The notes: generated by a model from the sequence alone, not told the origin. Positions 1 to 8,550 are shown, numbered from the stretch's first letter. The stretch: DNA of 14,020 nt from an uncultured Syntrophobacterales bacterium (GCA_903903205.1 CAIUXU010000310.1:1-14020); one strand, 5' to 3'. A program made the numbers and translations.

Positions 1-2160
<2,160 letters not shown>

Positions 2161-2188
2161 TAAAGGGGGGACAGCTCCCGGTTTTCTT

Positions 2189-2761
2189 CTATTTTCTCAT
2201 CAGGTAGGCACGGCTGAGCGCGATCGTCGGCTCTTCCTGAAGCCCGAATCCGGTCTCCCGGCAAACCGCGAGCGTCCGTTCGAGGCTTTTCAGCGTTACA
2301 TGGAATTTCGGCTCAACGAGGAGGAGCTGACCTCCTGTTTTCAGAAGGGAAAAGATCTCTCCGAAGAAGCGGGGCTTGTCCGGCACTTCGTGGGCCATCC
2401 AGAAGGTAAGGACGAAATCGGCCGGTCCTCCGACCCCGAGGCTATCCTTCTGGCAGCGGTGCAGAACAATCCGGTCGGCCACTCCCGCCCGGCGGGCCCG
2501 CCTTTGCAGCACATCGAGCATCTGCTGCTGGAGATCGACGGCGATCACCCGCCCCCCCGGACCGGTAAGCCTGGCCAGACCCACGGTGAAATAGCCCATC
2601 CCGCAGCCAATATCCACCGCGGTCATGCCGGGCTTCAGCCAAGGGGCAAGAAGAGGTTCCGGTTTATGAAAAATGCGGCGCAGTGGATTGTCAAAGCTGT
2701 AGCACAACCACCACGGACAAACCATGTTGTTTGTCTCTTCCAGTTTCTCGATCAGTCCCAT
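2189..2761 (-). CDS. Class I SAM-dependent methyltransferase, substrate unknown
   Basis: 190 residues from the chosen ATG. The frame stays open 11 codons further upstream to 2794, but the ATG at 2761 has GGAGAGG about 6 bases before it and begins like the family (MGLIEKLEETNN). Motif I is VDIGCGMGYFT (residues 49-59), the SAM-binding glycine loop of a Rossmann-fold methyltransferase. Asp76 in VIAVDLQ is the usual acidic residue contacting the SAM ribose. The later strands are FVLTFWMAHEVPD and QLLLVEP. The CPWWLCY segment near residues 15-21 is typical of a small subfamily of uncharacterised bacterial methyltransferases. A cytoplasmic small-molecule methyltransferase is likely; nothing nearby identifies the substrate. 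It converges on tex, with 28 bases between the two stop codons, and no strong terminator is visible there. Confidence 0.85.
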   Translation of the reverse strand: MGLIEKLEETNNMVCPWWLCYSFDNPLRRIFHKPEPLLAPWLKPGMTAVDIGCGMGYFTVGLARLTGPGGRVIAVDLQQQMLDVLQRRARRAGVADRIVLHRCQKDSLGVGGPADFVLTFWMAHEVPDKPRFFGEIFSLLKTGGQLLLVEPKFHVTLKSLERTLAVCRETGFGLQEEPTIALSRAYLMRK

Positions 2762-2846
2762 CTGGGCCTCTCCGAAAACCACGGCGCCATCCACAGCGCC
2801 GCGTCATTCGCTTCGGACTGCTTTTCATGGTCTCATGGTTCGACTG

Positions 2847-2932
2847 CTCGACAGGCTTGCAGCTCACCACGAACGGGTTAAATCCAATACCGTTCATTTA
2901 AGGTTTAACCGTTCGCCTTTTTGCCTGTCGAA
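2847..2932. repeat. Imperfect inverted repeat / dispersed palindrome
   Basis: Left arm 2847-2885 contains CTCGACAGGC and GAACGGGTTAAA. Right arm 2902-2932 contains, read in reverse complement, CTTCGACAGGC and GAACGGTTAAACC. The two matching blocks in each arm pair, with an unpaired internal bulge between them, giving a long imperfect hairpin. The left arm also includes GCTCACCACGAACGG next to a TTCGAC block, which resembles a dispersed extragenic palindrome I recall from many bacterial genomes; this was not checked by search. It fills the space between the methyltransferase and CDGSH genes. A T-rich run (CCTTTTTG) follows the right half on the plus strand, but no plus-strand gene ends here, so a terminator role is not supported. 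Confidence 0.6.
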
Positions 2933-2946
2933 GGGCCGGCAACAGT

Positions 2947-3198
2947 TTATTTGGCCGGTGGCAGCTTGTTGTGCGCGCCGTCGCAGAACGGCGGCTTCGC
3001 TGTGAACTTGCATCCGCACCAGGCAACCGTTTTGGGGAATTTTACCTCCGCCTCCACGGGCGTCATGCCGGTGTCGAGCCTCTTGTGGGAGCCGTCACAG
3101 AACGGCTGCTTCTCGGAATAGCCGCAACTGCACCAGTGGTATGTGCCCGGCTGCATCTCCATTACATAAGGACCTTTCTTGGCGATCTTTGGTTCCAT
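2947..3198 (-). CDS. Two-motif CDGSH iron-sulfur protein
   Basis: 83-residue protein with two CDGSH motifs in tandem. The first has Cys23, Cys25, Cys34 and His38 (WCSCGYSEKQPFCDGSH). The second has Cys61, Cys63, Cys72 and His76 (WCGCKFTAKPPFCDGAH). In this family each Cys3-His1 set holds one [2Fe-2S] cluster, so two clusters per chain are expected. Proteins of this kind are proposed redox or Fe-S transfer proteins in the cytoplasm; the partner is not known from the sequence. The start is well supported: AGGAGG lies 7 bases before the ATG. There is no signal peptide or membrane anchor. The gene is the middle one of a minus-strand series but has about 100 bases upstream, so it may have its own promoter; no good -10/-35 pair stood out there. 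Confidence 0.93.
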   Translation of the reverse strand: MEPKIAKKGPYVMEMQPGTYHWCSCGYSEKQPFCDGSHKRLDTGMTPVEAEVKFPKTVAWCGCKFTAKPPFCDGAHNKLPPAK

Positions 3199-3299
3199 GG
3201 TTGTTCCTCCTCTTGTTATGGGTTTTCTTCGTACAAAATTCGCGACAAATCACTACCGCCGACACGTTGAAAAAGCAAGGGGGAATGACGGGGCCGCGG

Positions 3300-4727
3300 C
3301 TATTTCTCCGTCAGAAGCAGCTTCACAGGGCTGATCTCGATGAATGAAGCCCCGAAACGGTCGCCGAAGTTCCCGGCGATCACGATGACGAGGTCATCCT
3401 TCCGGAGGGTCCCGCTGTTCAGGTGGCTCATCAGCGCCCGGTGAACGAAGTCCCGGCTGTCATTCGTCTGGTCGATATATTCGGCAAAGACGCCAAACGA
3501 CAGGGAAAGCTGCCTGACCACCTGCCGGTCGTAGCAGTGGGCAAAGATCGGTTTTCGACCGCGGAAGCCGGCCATGTTGCGGATGGAATTCCCCGAGGAT
3601 GTGTCGGCGATGATCGCCCGGGCGTTGAGTTTGAGGGCGGCCTCCACCGCCGTTTTGGTCAGAAAGGCCGACCGTTCGTTGGTCAGGACGACCGTCGGCG
3701 CATCGTGGATGTCGCTCCGCGACTTCTCGACCTCGACGGCAACCCGGGCCATGGTCTGCACTGCCTCCAAGGGGTACTGTCCGCCGGCGGTCTCGCCGCT
3801 CAGCATGATCGCGTCGGTCTTGCCGTAGATGGCGCCGGCGATGTCGCTGACCTCGGCCCGCGTGGGACGGGGGTTGCGAATCATCGAGTGGAGCATTTGG
3901 GTTGCGATGATGACCGGTTTGCGGCGGGCGATACATTTTTCGATCAGCATCTTCTGGATACCGGGTATCCGTTCATAGGGAATCTCGATCGCCAAATCCC
4001 CGCGGGCGACCATCACGCCGTAGACGTGATCGAGGATCTCATCGATGTGATCGACCCCCTCCTGGTTCTCGATCTTGGCGATAATGCGGATCTTGCTATG
4101 GCTATCGTCCAGCAAGGTCTGGATGGCCAGGACGTCCTCCTTGTTGCGCACAAAGGAATGGGCAATGAAATCGACCTCCTGCTCGATCGCGAACTGGACG
4201 TACAGACGGTCCTTCGCGTTGAGGGAGGGGAGGTTGAAATTCACCTTCGGGACATTGACGCTTTTGTGCCCTTCGATCCGGCCGTCGTTTTGCGCCTCGC
4301 AGATCAGAGAATCACCTTTATTCTCGATAACCTGAAGATCAATGGAGCCATCATCGATCAGCAGATGACTCTCCACCGGGACTTCGTCAACAAAGTCCCG
4401 GTAGCTTACGTAAATCCCTTCCCGGGTCGATTCCTTCTCCGGATCGCCCCGAAACGTCACGAGGTCTCCCTTTGCCAGCGTGATGGGCTCGGTAACGGAG
4501 GTGGTTCGGACCTCCGGCCCCTTGGTGTCGATCATCAAGGCAAGGTGATCGGACACTTTCCGGACATTCCGAATCACCTCCAGAGATCCTTCGATATCCT
4601 GATGGGCGGTATTGATTCGGACCACATCCATCCCGGCGTGGTGGAGCGCCGTGAGGAACTTCACGTCGCAGCGCCTGTCGGAGATTGTGGCAACGATCTT
4701 CGTTTTTTTTCTGAATTCTGTTTTCAT
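3300..4727 (-). CDS. pyk: Pyruvate kinase
   Basis: 475 residues from the ATG at 4727, which has AAGGA a few bases upstream. The frame extends 59 codons further but those overlap the upstream gene, and MKTEFRKKTKIVATI is the normal family start. It converts phosphoenolpyruvate and ADP to pyruvate and ATP in glycolysis. Signatures: RIIAKIENQEGV (Lys218, Glu220), VMVARGDLAIEIP (Asp244 with Glu220 as metal ligands), ATQML (Thr276), NPRPTRAE and MLSGETAGGQYP, then a C-terminal alpha/beta domain. Oddities: the usual R-x-N-F-S-H-G is RINTAHQ (residues 37-43), so the Ser normally contributing to the K+ site is Ala, while GPEVR keeps the Glu typical of K+-dependent enzymes. This looks like a variant subfamily rather than a dead enzyme. 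It starts 25 bases after the phosphoesterase stop codon, so the two are probably one transcript. Confidence 0.95.
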   Translation of the reverse strand: MKTEFRKKTKIVATISDRRCDVKFLTALHHAGMDVVRINTAHQDIEGSLEVIRNVRKVSDHLALMIDTKGPEVRTTSVTEPITLAKGDLVTFRGDPEKESTREGIYVSYRDFVDEVPVESHLLIDDGSIDLQVIENKGDSLICEAQNDGRIEGHKSVNVPKVNFNLPSLNAKDRLYVQFAIEQEVDFIAHSFVRNKEDVLAIQTLLDDSHSKIRIIAKIENQEGVDHIDEILDHVYGVMVARGDLAIEIPYERIPGIQKMLIEKCIARRKPVIIATQMLHSMIRNPRPTRAEVSDIAGAIYGKTDAIMLSGETAGGQYPLEAVQTMARVAVEVEKSRSDIHDAPTVVLTNERSAFLTKTAVEAALKLNARAIIADTSSGNSIRNMAGFRGRKPIFAHCYDRQVVRQLSLSFGVFAEYIDQTNDSRDFVHRALMSHLNSGTLRKDDLVIVIAGNFGDRFGASFIEISPVKLLLTEK

Positions 4728-4752
4728 AAAGTCCTTTAATTTTAGAGTGTTA

Positions 4753-5715
4753 TCAACGCGATACCCCTTGGGTGGGGGGATGGACCGTTCGTTCCAAATC
4801 TGGCCGCCAGCTTTTCTGCCAGTGGTCGTAAGTCCGGACAATGACCTTCTCAGGATAGAGATAAAGGACATTCGTCCAGGGTCGCTTACGCTCCAGATCG
4901 GCATTGTGGATGACCGTCACCTGCTTTTCATAAACGTTCACGGGAGAACTATAGCTCTCATTGGTGGCTGGGACGTGCAGGTGGCCAGCGACCCAGAGGA
5001 AAAGTTGCGGGTTCTCGCGGATCAGTTCATTCAGTCGGATGGCCGGCTGAGCGACAAAACTCGGTGCGTTGGTGTGTTCGTTGTAGGTTTTCAGCGTTCC
5101 AACGAGGGGGGCATGAAAAAAGACAATCGTCATAAGATTCCTGTTGCGGGCCAGCAGCGCGGCAAGCCAGGCGACCCGCTCTTCGGAAATCTTCGCCAAA
5201 TAACCGCTTTCCAGGTCATCCGTTGAGAGATAGACGAGAAGGTAGTTTCCAACCTTCTCCGAGCCGTATATCTCCTTCAACCCGAAGGTTTCGGCAAATC
5301 GGGAGAGCTTCAGCCGGCGAGCCGTCGGCCCGGCCTTAACCCTGTGTCCGGCGCTGTCCTTATCGTCTTCGTAAATGTAGTCGTGGTTCCCGGCGACAAT
5401 ACGGAATGGTTTCTGGAGACGGCTGAAGAATTCCTTCGCGGCGGCGTATTCCGGGGCCGTGCCCGTCTCCTTGCAGATGTCCCCGAGGACGACAACTCGA
5501 TCGATGTCGTCCCATTTGTTGACCGTCCGGAGGAGCTCCTCCTTGGAGGGAAGTTCCTTTCCCGGAAGGTGGGGGTCGCCGAGGAGAGCAATGCCAAACG
5601 GCCTTTCCGCCGCGGTTGTACCCGTGATGTATAATCCGGGGCAGAAGATCCAGAGGAAAGCCAGCAGGACAAGGATTTTTGTTTTCAGAAACCATCTGAT
5701 CTGCGGAAGTGGCAA
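4753..5715 (-). CDS. Exported calcineurin-like metallophosphoesterase
   Basis: 320 residues from a TTG start at 5715. AAGGAG lies 9 bases upstream, and no in-frame ATG occurs before the catalytic core, so TTG is the best start. Residues 11-35 are a Lys-led hydrophobic segment (KTKILVLLAFLWIFCPG) followed by small residues: a signal peptide or membrane anchor, implying action outside the cytoplasm. All metallophosphoesterase motifs are present in order: GDPHLP (Asp47, His49), LGDICKE (Asp79), AGNHDY (Asn110, His111), FFHAP (His201) and GHLHVP (His245, His247). These bind a di-metal centre that hydrolyses phosphoester bonds; the substrate is not known. It is the first gene of a probable operon with pyk, driven by a consensus promoter at 5782-5810. 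Confidence 0.87.
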   Translation of the reverse strand: MPLPQIRWFLKTKILVLLAFLWIFCPGLYITGTTAAERPFGIALLGDPHLPGKELPSKEELLRTVNKWDDIDRVVVLGDICKETGTAPEYAAAKEFFSRLQKPFRIVAGNHDYIYEDDKDSAGHRVKAGPTARRLKLSRFAETFGLKEIYGSEKVGNYLLVYLSTDDLESGYLAKISEERVAWLAALLARNRNLMTIVFFHAPLVGTLKTYNEHTNAPSFVAQPAIRLNELIRENPQLFLWVAGHLHVPATNESYSSPVNVYEKQVTVIHNADLERKRPWTNVLYLYPEKVIVRTYDHWQKSWRPDLERTVHPPTQGVSR

Positions 5716-5759
5716 AGCACTGCGCTCCTTTCCTCATCTCTACTGTCCGTGCAGGACAT

Positions 5760-5773
5760 ATAAACGCGTTTAT
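5760..5773. promoter_or_regulatory. Perfect 14-bp palindrome in the phosphoesterase leader (candidate operator)
   Basis: ATAAACGCGTTTAT reads the same on both strands. It lies a few bases past the expected transcription start of the minus-strand promoter at 5782-5810, where a bound repressor could block transcription. A second, spaced inverted repeat, TGTCC-N5-GGACA, follows at 5744-5758. No regulator gene is adjacent, so the operator role is inference. Confidence 0.4.
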
Positions 5774-5781
5774 GTTCACGG

Positions 5782-5810
5782 AGTATAGGGGGGCTGCTTT
5801 TGCTTGTCAA
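5782..5810 (-). promoter_or_regulatory. Sigma70-type promoter for the phosphoesterase-pyk operon
   Basis: On the minus strand, TTGACA (5810-5805) is separated by exactly 17 bases from TATACT (5787-5782). That is a full -35 match and a 5/6 -10 match at ideal spacing. The expected start near 5775 gives a leader of about 60 bases before the TTG start at 5715. Confidence 0.78.
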
Positions 5811-5834
5811 GGGGTATCGGGTATTGTACCAATC

Positions 5835-5887
5835 TCTTATTGACAGCCAATTCTCTTCTGCTTATACTGCGCCATCACGAAGGGAAA
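5835..5887 (+). repeat. Promoter cassette, copy A (paired with 8497-8549)
   Basis: This 53-base segment matches 8497-8549 at 46 of 53 positions without gaps. The last 25 bases (5863-5887), from the -10 box through CGAAGGGAAA, are identical in both copies. Similarity stops shortly after. The copy carries the promoter of the EutB-EutC gene. Read on the minus strand it would end a short frame in SLRDGAV-stop, an alternative origin discussed in the findings. Confidence 0.8.
5840..5868 (+). promoter_or_regulatory. Sigma70-type promoter for the EutB-EutC fusion gene
   Basis: TTGACA (5840-5845), a 17-base spacer, then TATACT (5863-5868). The expected start near 5875 leaves a leader of about 138 bases to the chosen ATG at 6013. 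Its presence argues against translation starting at 5800, where the open frame formally begins. Confidence 0.78.
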
Positions 5888-6012
5888 TTGCCCGTAATTC
5901 ATCAAACTTTTCCAAACCATGCTCAACAAGCTCCCGTTTCAGGGTGGAACGTATATCAAGAGATGGGCTCATGAAATCAACAAATGAGGGGACAAGTTGT
6001 GAGGCACCCAAT

Positions 6013-8328
6013 ATGAATGATGATTTGACCGCGAGTAGCAGCAGTCTTATGAGTAGGCGAAAATTCTGTTGTATTCTGGCTGGGGCCCTGGTCAGCGCGG
6101 GAGTGCTTCCGCCGTTTTTGCAGGCCTGGATTTTGGAAACAAAGCCGGATGAAGATCTTTTTGCTTTTATGAATCGCACGAGTGGCAAATTTGACCGCAC
6201 GATCTATCAGCAGTTGATCGGAGCGGCCAATGATTTCAAGGAAGGGGATCAGATCCTCGGGGTCGCCGCCGCCGATGAAGCGGTACGGTCGAAGGCGCGC
6301 CGCCTTTTATCCAATACCAGACTTCACGACATTCTGAACCATCCGTTGTTTGAAGACAAATTGTATTCCCGCCTGCTCGAAACTCTTTCCATGGATTCAG
6401 TAAAAAAGATCAGCCCCATGACAGTCGGCGGCCTGAAAAAATTCCTGCTCTCCCGGGACGAATCTGAAATTCAGCCCATTCTCAGCGGTTTATGCAGTGA
6501 CGTCATCGGATGTGTCGTCAAGATCATGTCCAACGAAGAACTGATTGCGGTCGCGCGCAAAATATTCAATCCTCTTGCGAACACCCGCATCGGCGCCAAA
6601 GGATACATGGGCGCCCGCATCCAGCCCAATTCACCGACCGACCATCCTGACGACGTGATCTGGCAGATTTTTTCCGGCTGGTCTTATGCGACAGGCGACG
6701 TCGTTCTGGGCGTCAATCCCGTGGGCAGCGACCCCAAAACGGTTGCCGTCCTGGAAACGGCGCTCCAGGATATTCGCCGTGTTTTCGGGGTTGAAGAGAT
6801 CATTCCCCACAGCGTTCTGGCCCATATCGATATTCAGGCGGCGGTGGAAAAAGAGCAGCCGGGAACGACGGGCGTCTGGTTTCAGAGCCTGGCCGGCAGC
6901 GACAAGGCCAACGCCACCTTTGATCTCACCCTGGAAAAGATGTTGGCCTATGCGTCGCAGAGAACGGGACAATACGGATTTTATTTCGAAACCGGCCAGG
7001 GAGCGGATTTTACCAATGGCAGTGGCCAGGGAACCGACATGGTCATTCACGAATCGCGAAAGTATGGTTTTACCCGCCTGCTGAAAATAAAGATCGCCGA
7101 GGTCCAGCAAAAAGCCGGGCAATCCCCCGCCCCGTGGGTGCATGTAAACGACGTGGCCGGATTCATCGGGCCAGAAGTCTTTCGGACCCGCGAACAACTT
7201 GTGCGCTGCTGCCTTGAGGATATTGTGATGGGCAAGCTCCACGGCCTCACCATCGGCCTCGACATTTGTTCAACCCTGCACATGGATGTAACACTGGATG
7301 ATCTGGACTGGTGCCAGGATCAGGTGATGCCGGCCAATCCGGCTTACCTCATGGCTTTGCCCACCAAAAATGATCCCATGCTGGGCTATTTGACGACCTC
7401 CTATCAGGATCATGTACGGCTTCGCGAGAAATTCGGATTCAGGGTGAATGATCCCATGTGGAAATTCTTCCAGCGGCTGGGTGTCATTAACGCCAAGGGC
7501 GGGCCTACAGCCCATTTTGGACAACCCCTCCGGGTGTGGCATCAATATCTGCGCGCCAAAGGCGACAAGCGCACCCAAGCTGAAATCTACCGCGAGGGAA
7601 AACAAAAGATGAAGGAAGTCCGCGCTCGCGGCGTTTATCTGGCGGAAGGATTTGACCGCAAGAGGTGGAAAATGGCGCCCGGGCTTGATCGTGAAATTCG
7701 CGCTCTTTATGCGGACGCCAAGAAAGCCATCTGGGTCGAGCTTGATCCCGCTTTTGTTGCCACGATACCGACGGCATTGCCCCTGAAAACCCGCTCGCAG
7801 AACCGGACCGATTATATCCTGCACCCGCAAACCGGAGAGGAATTGGACGAGCCCTCATTGCAGGAGATCAAAGCGCTAAAGGCCAAAAGAGGCGATGCAT
7901 TCCATGTGCAAATCGTCGTATCGGATGGCCTGAATGCCAATGCAATCATGGATGAAGGGCATCTGGCGCCGTATCTTTCCGCACTTGAAAATAATCTGCA
8001 AAAGAAGAATTTCAAGCTTGCCCCTGAGATTCTGGTGCTCAAAGGCGGTCGGGTTCGGGCAGGATACCGCATCGGAGAAGGCCTGTTTGGAGGATCGCCT
8101 GATGCACAGGAACACAGGGCACTCATTCACATCATCGGGGAGCGCCCCGGCACCATGCATCACACTTTTTCCGCCTATATTTCCGCTCCGAGCGCAGGCG
8201 TCTGGGGAAAGGCCAACATCGATCACGACATCACCCGGGTGGTCTCCGGGATTGCCGATACAGCGCTAAAACCCGCCTTGGCCGCTGCGGAGACGGTCAA
8301 TATTCTCGATCAGCTCTGGGGAGGGTGA
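6013..8328 (+). CDS. eutBC: Tat-signal ethanolamine ammonia-lyase with EutB and EutC fused in one chain
   Basis: 771 residues from the ATG at 6013 (GAGG about 9 bases upstream); ATGs at 5971 and 6049 are alternatives. Residues 13-40 are a twin-arginine signal: SRRKFCC with Arg15-Arg16, then a hydrophobic stretch (ILAGALVSAGVLPPFL). There is no clear A-x-A cleavage site, so it may stay anchored. Residues about 45-510 match EutB, the large subunit of the adenosylcobalamin-dependent lyase that turns ethanolamine into acetaldehyde and ammonia. The E. coli/Salmonella active-site residues Arg160, Gln162, Asn193, Glu287, Phe329 and Asp362 correspond to Arg202, Gln204 (ARIQPN), Asn235 (GVNP), Glu326 (FETGQG), Phe384 (GFIGPE) and Asp417 (GLDIC), with the 33-residue R-to-N and F-to-D spacings preserved. 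Residues about 630-765 match EutC (VQIVVSDGLNANAI, IGERPG, SAYIS). The join near 510-600 does not resemble the EutC N-terminus. The length is close to EutB plus EutC (about 750). No EutA, microcompartment or aldehyde dehydrogenase gene is nearby. Family assignment is firm; export and substrate are inference. Confidence 0.9.
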   Translation: MNDDLTASSSSLMSRRKFCCILAGALVSAGVLPPFLQAWILETKPDEDLFAFMNRTSGKFDRTIYQQLIGAANDFKEGDQILGVAAADEAVRSKARRLLSNTRLHDILNHPLFEDKLYSRLLETLSMDSVKKISPMTVGGLKKFLLSRDESEIQPILSGLCSDVIGCVVKIMSNEELIAVARKIFNPLANTRIGAKGYMGARIQPNSPTDHPDDVIWQIFSGWSYATGDVVLGVNPVGSDPKTVAVLETALQDIRRVFGVEEIIPHSVLAHIDIQAAVEKEQPGTTGVWFQSLAGSDKANATFDLTLEKMLAYASQRTGQYGFYFETGQGADFTNGSGQGTDMVIHESRKYGFTRLLKIKIAEVQQKAGQSPAPWVHVNDVAGFIGPEVFRTREQLVRCCLEDIVMGKLHGLTIGLDICSTLHMDVTLDDLDWCQDQVMPANPAYLMALPTKNDPMLGYLTTSYQDHVRLREKFGFRVNDPMWKFFQRLGVINAKGGPTAHFGQPLRVWHQYLRAKGDKRTQAEIYREGKQKMKEVRARGVYLAEGFDRKRWKMAPGLDREIRALYADAKKAIWVELDPAFVATIPTALPLKTRSQNRTDYILHPQTGEELDEPSLQEIKALKAKRGDAFHVQIVVSDGLNANAIMDEGHLAPYLSALENNLQKKNFKLAPEILVLKGGRVRAGYRIGEGLFGGSPDAQEHRALIHIIGERPGTMHHTFSAYISAPSAGVWGKANIDHDITRVVSGIADTALKPALAAAETVNILDQLWGG

Positions 8329-8331
8329 GTG

Positions 8332-8439
8332 ATGAGAAAATTTGCGACAATTCGGATGGTTGACGAGACGCCGTCCAATCAGGGAAAGATATCATTCGGG
8401 GCTATATCCAACAAATACCTCCTGAAACACAACGGGTGA
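8332..8439 (+). pseudogene. Remnant copy of the RNA ligase gene 5' end
   Basis: The first 37 bases, from ATG through GGTTGACGAGA, match the start of the RNA ligase gene at 13152 with five substitutions (MRKFATIRMVDE against MRKLATIRKVGE). Similarity then stops. The frame runs on with unrelated sequence (SNQGKISFGAISNKYLLKHNG) to a TGA at 8437-8439, 35 residues in total. GGAGGGTGA at the very end of the lyase gene could act as a ribosome site. It is most likely a truncated duplicate left by a rearrangement rather than a working gene. Confidence 0.6.
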
Positions 8440-8487
8440 GGAGAGAAACAACCCCAACGGGCGGAGAGGAATTCACGGCAAGAACTT

Positions 8488-8508
8488 GTGTCAAGATCTT
8501 GTTGACAC
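8488..8508. promoter_or_regulatory. Inverted repeat overlapping the -35 box (candidate operator)
   Basis: GTGTCAA (8488-8494) and TTGACAC (8502-8508) are exact reverse complements, seven bases apart. The inner CAAGATCTTG (8492-8501) is itself a perfect palindrome. The right half is the -35 box of the promoter at 8502-8530. It is absent from the related promoter at 5840, so it would give this copy separate control. Confidence 0.45.
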
Positions 8509-8549
8509 CCAGATTTCTACTGCCTATACTGCGCCATCACGAAGGGAAA
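8497..8549 (+). repeat. Promoter cassette, copy B (paired with 5835-5887)
   Basis: Second copy of the 53-base segment described at 5835-5887. The identical core is 8525-8549 and the offset between copies is 2662 bases. It stands before the DUF4160/DUF2442 remnant gene. Confidence 0.8.
8502..8530 (+). promoter_or_regulatory. Sigma70-type promoter for the DUF2442 gene
   Basis: TTGACA (8502-8507), a 17-base spacer, then TATACT (8525-8530). The expected start near 8537 gives a leader of about 47 bases to the ATG at 8584. Confidence 0.75.
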
Positions 8550-8550
8550 C

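Noticed and set aside
2161..2188. Terminator between tex and the methyltransferase (GGGGGGACAGCTCCC followed by T-rich sequence)
   Set aside because: Only about 3-4 base pairs of stem can form, which is too weak to call. The block is better explained as a short dispersed repeat, since GACAGCTCCC recurs at 9051.
3423..4739. 438-codon plus-strand open frame opposite pyruvate kinase
   Set aside because: It is the mirror of pyk, has no recognisable domain, and pyk motifs are continuous on the other strand.
4728..4904. 59-residue N-terminal extension of pyruvate kinase
   Set aside because: It overlaps the phosphoesterase coding region and its residues are unrelated to pyruvate kinase. The ATG at 4727 has a ribosome site and a family-like start.
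5800..6012. N-terminal extension of the lyase frame back to 5800
   Set aside because: It would place the start upstream of the TTGACA/TATACT promoter at 5840-5868. The extra residues are unlike EutB and would bury the Tat signal deep in the chain.
5869..6012. Cobalamin riboswitch in the lyase leader
   Set aside because: A B12-dependent enzyme makes this tempting, but no conserved B12-box-like sequence was recognised and the leader is short for that class.
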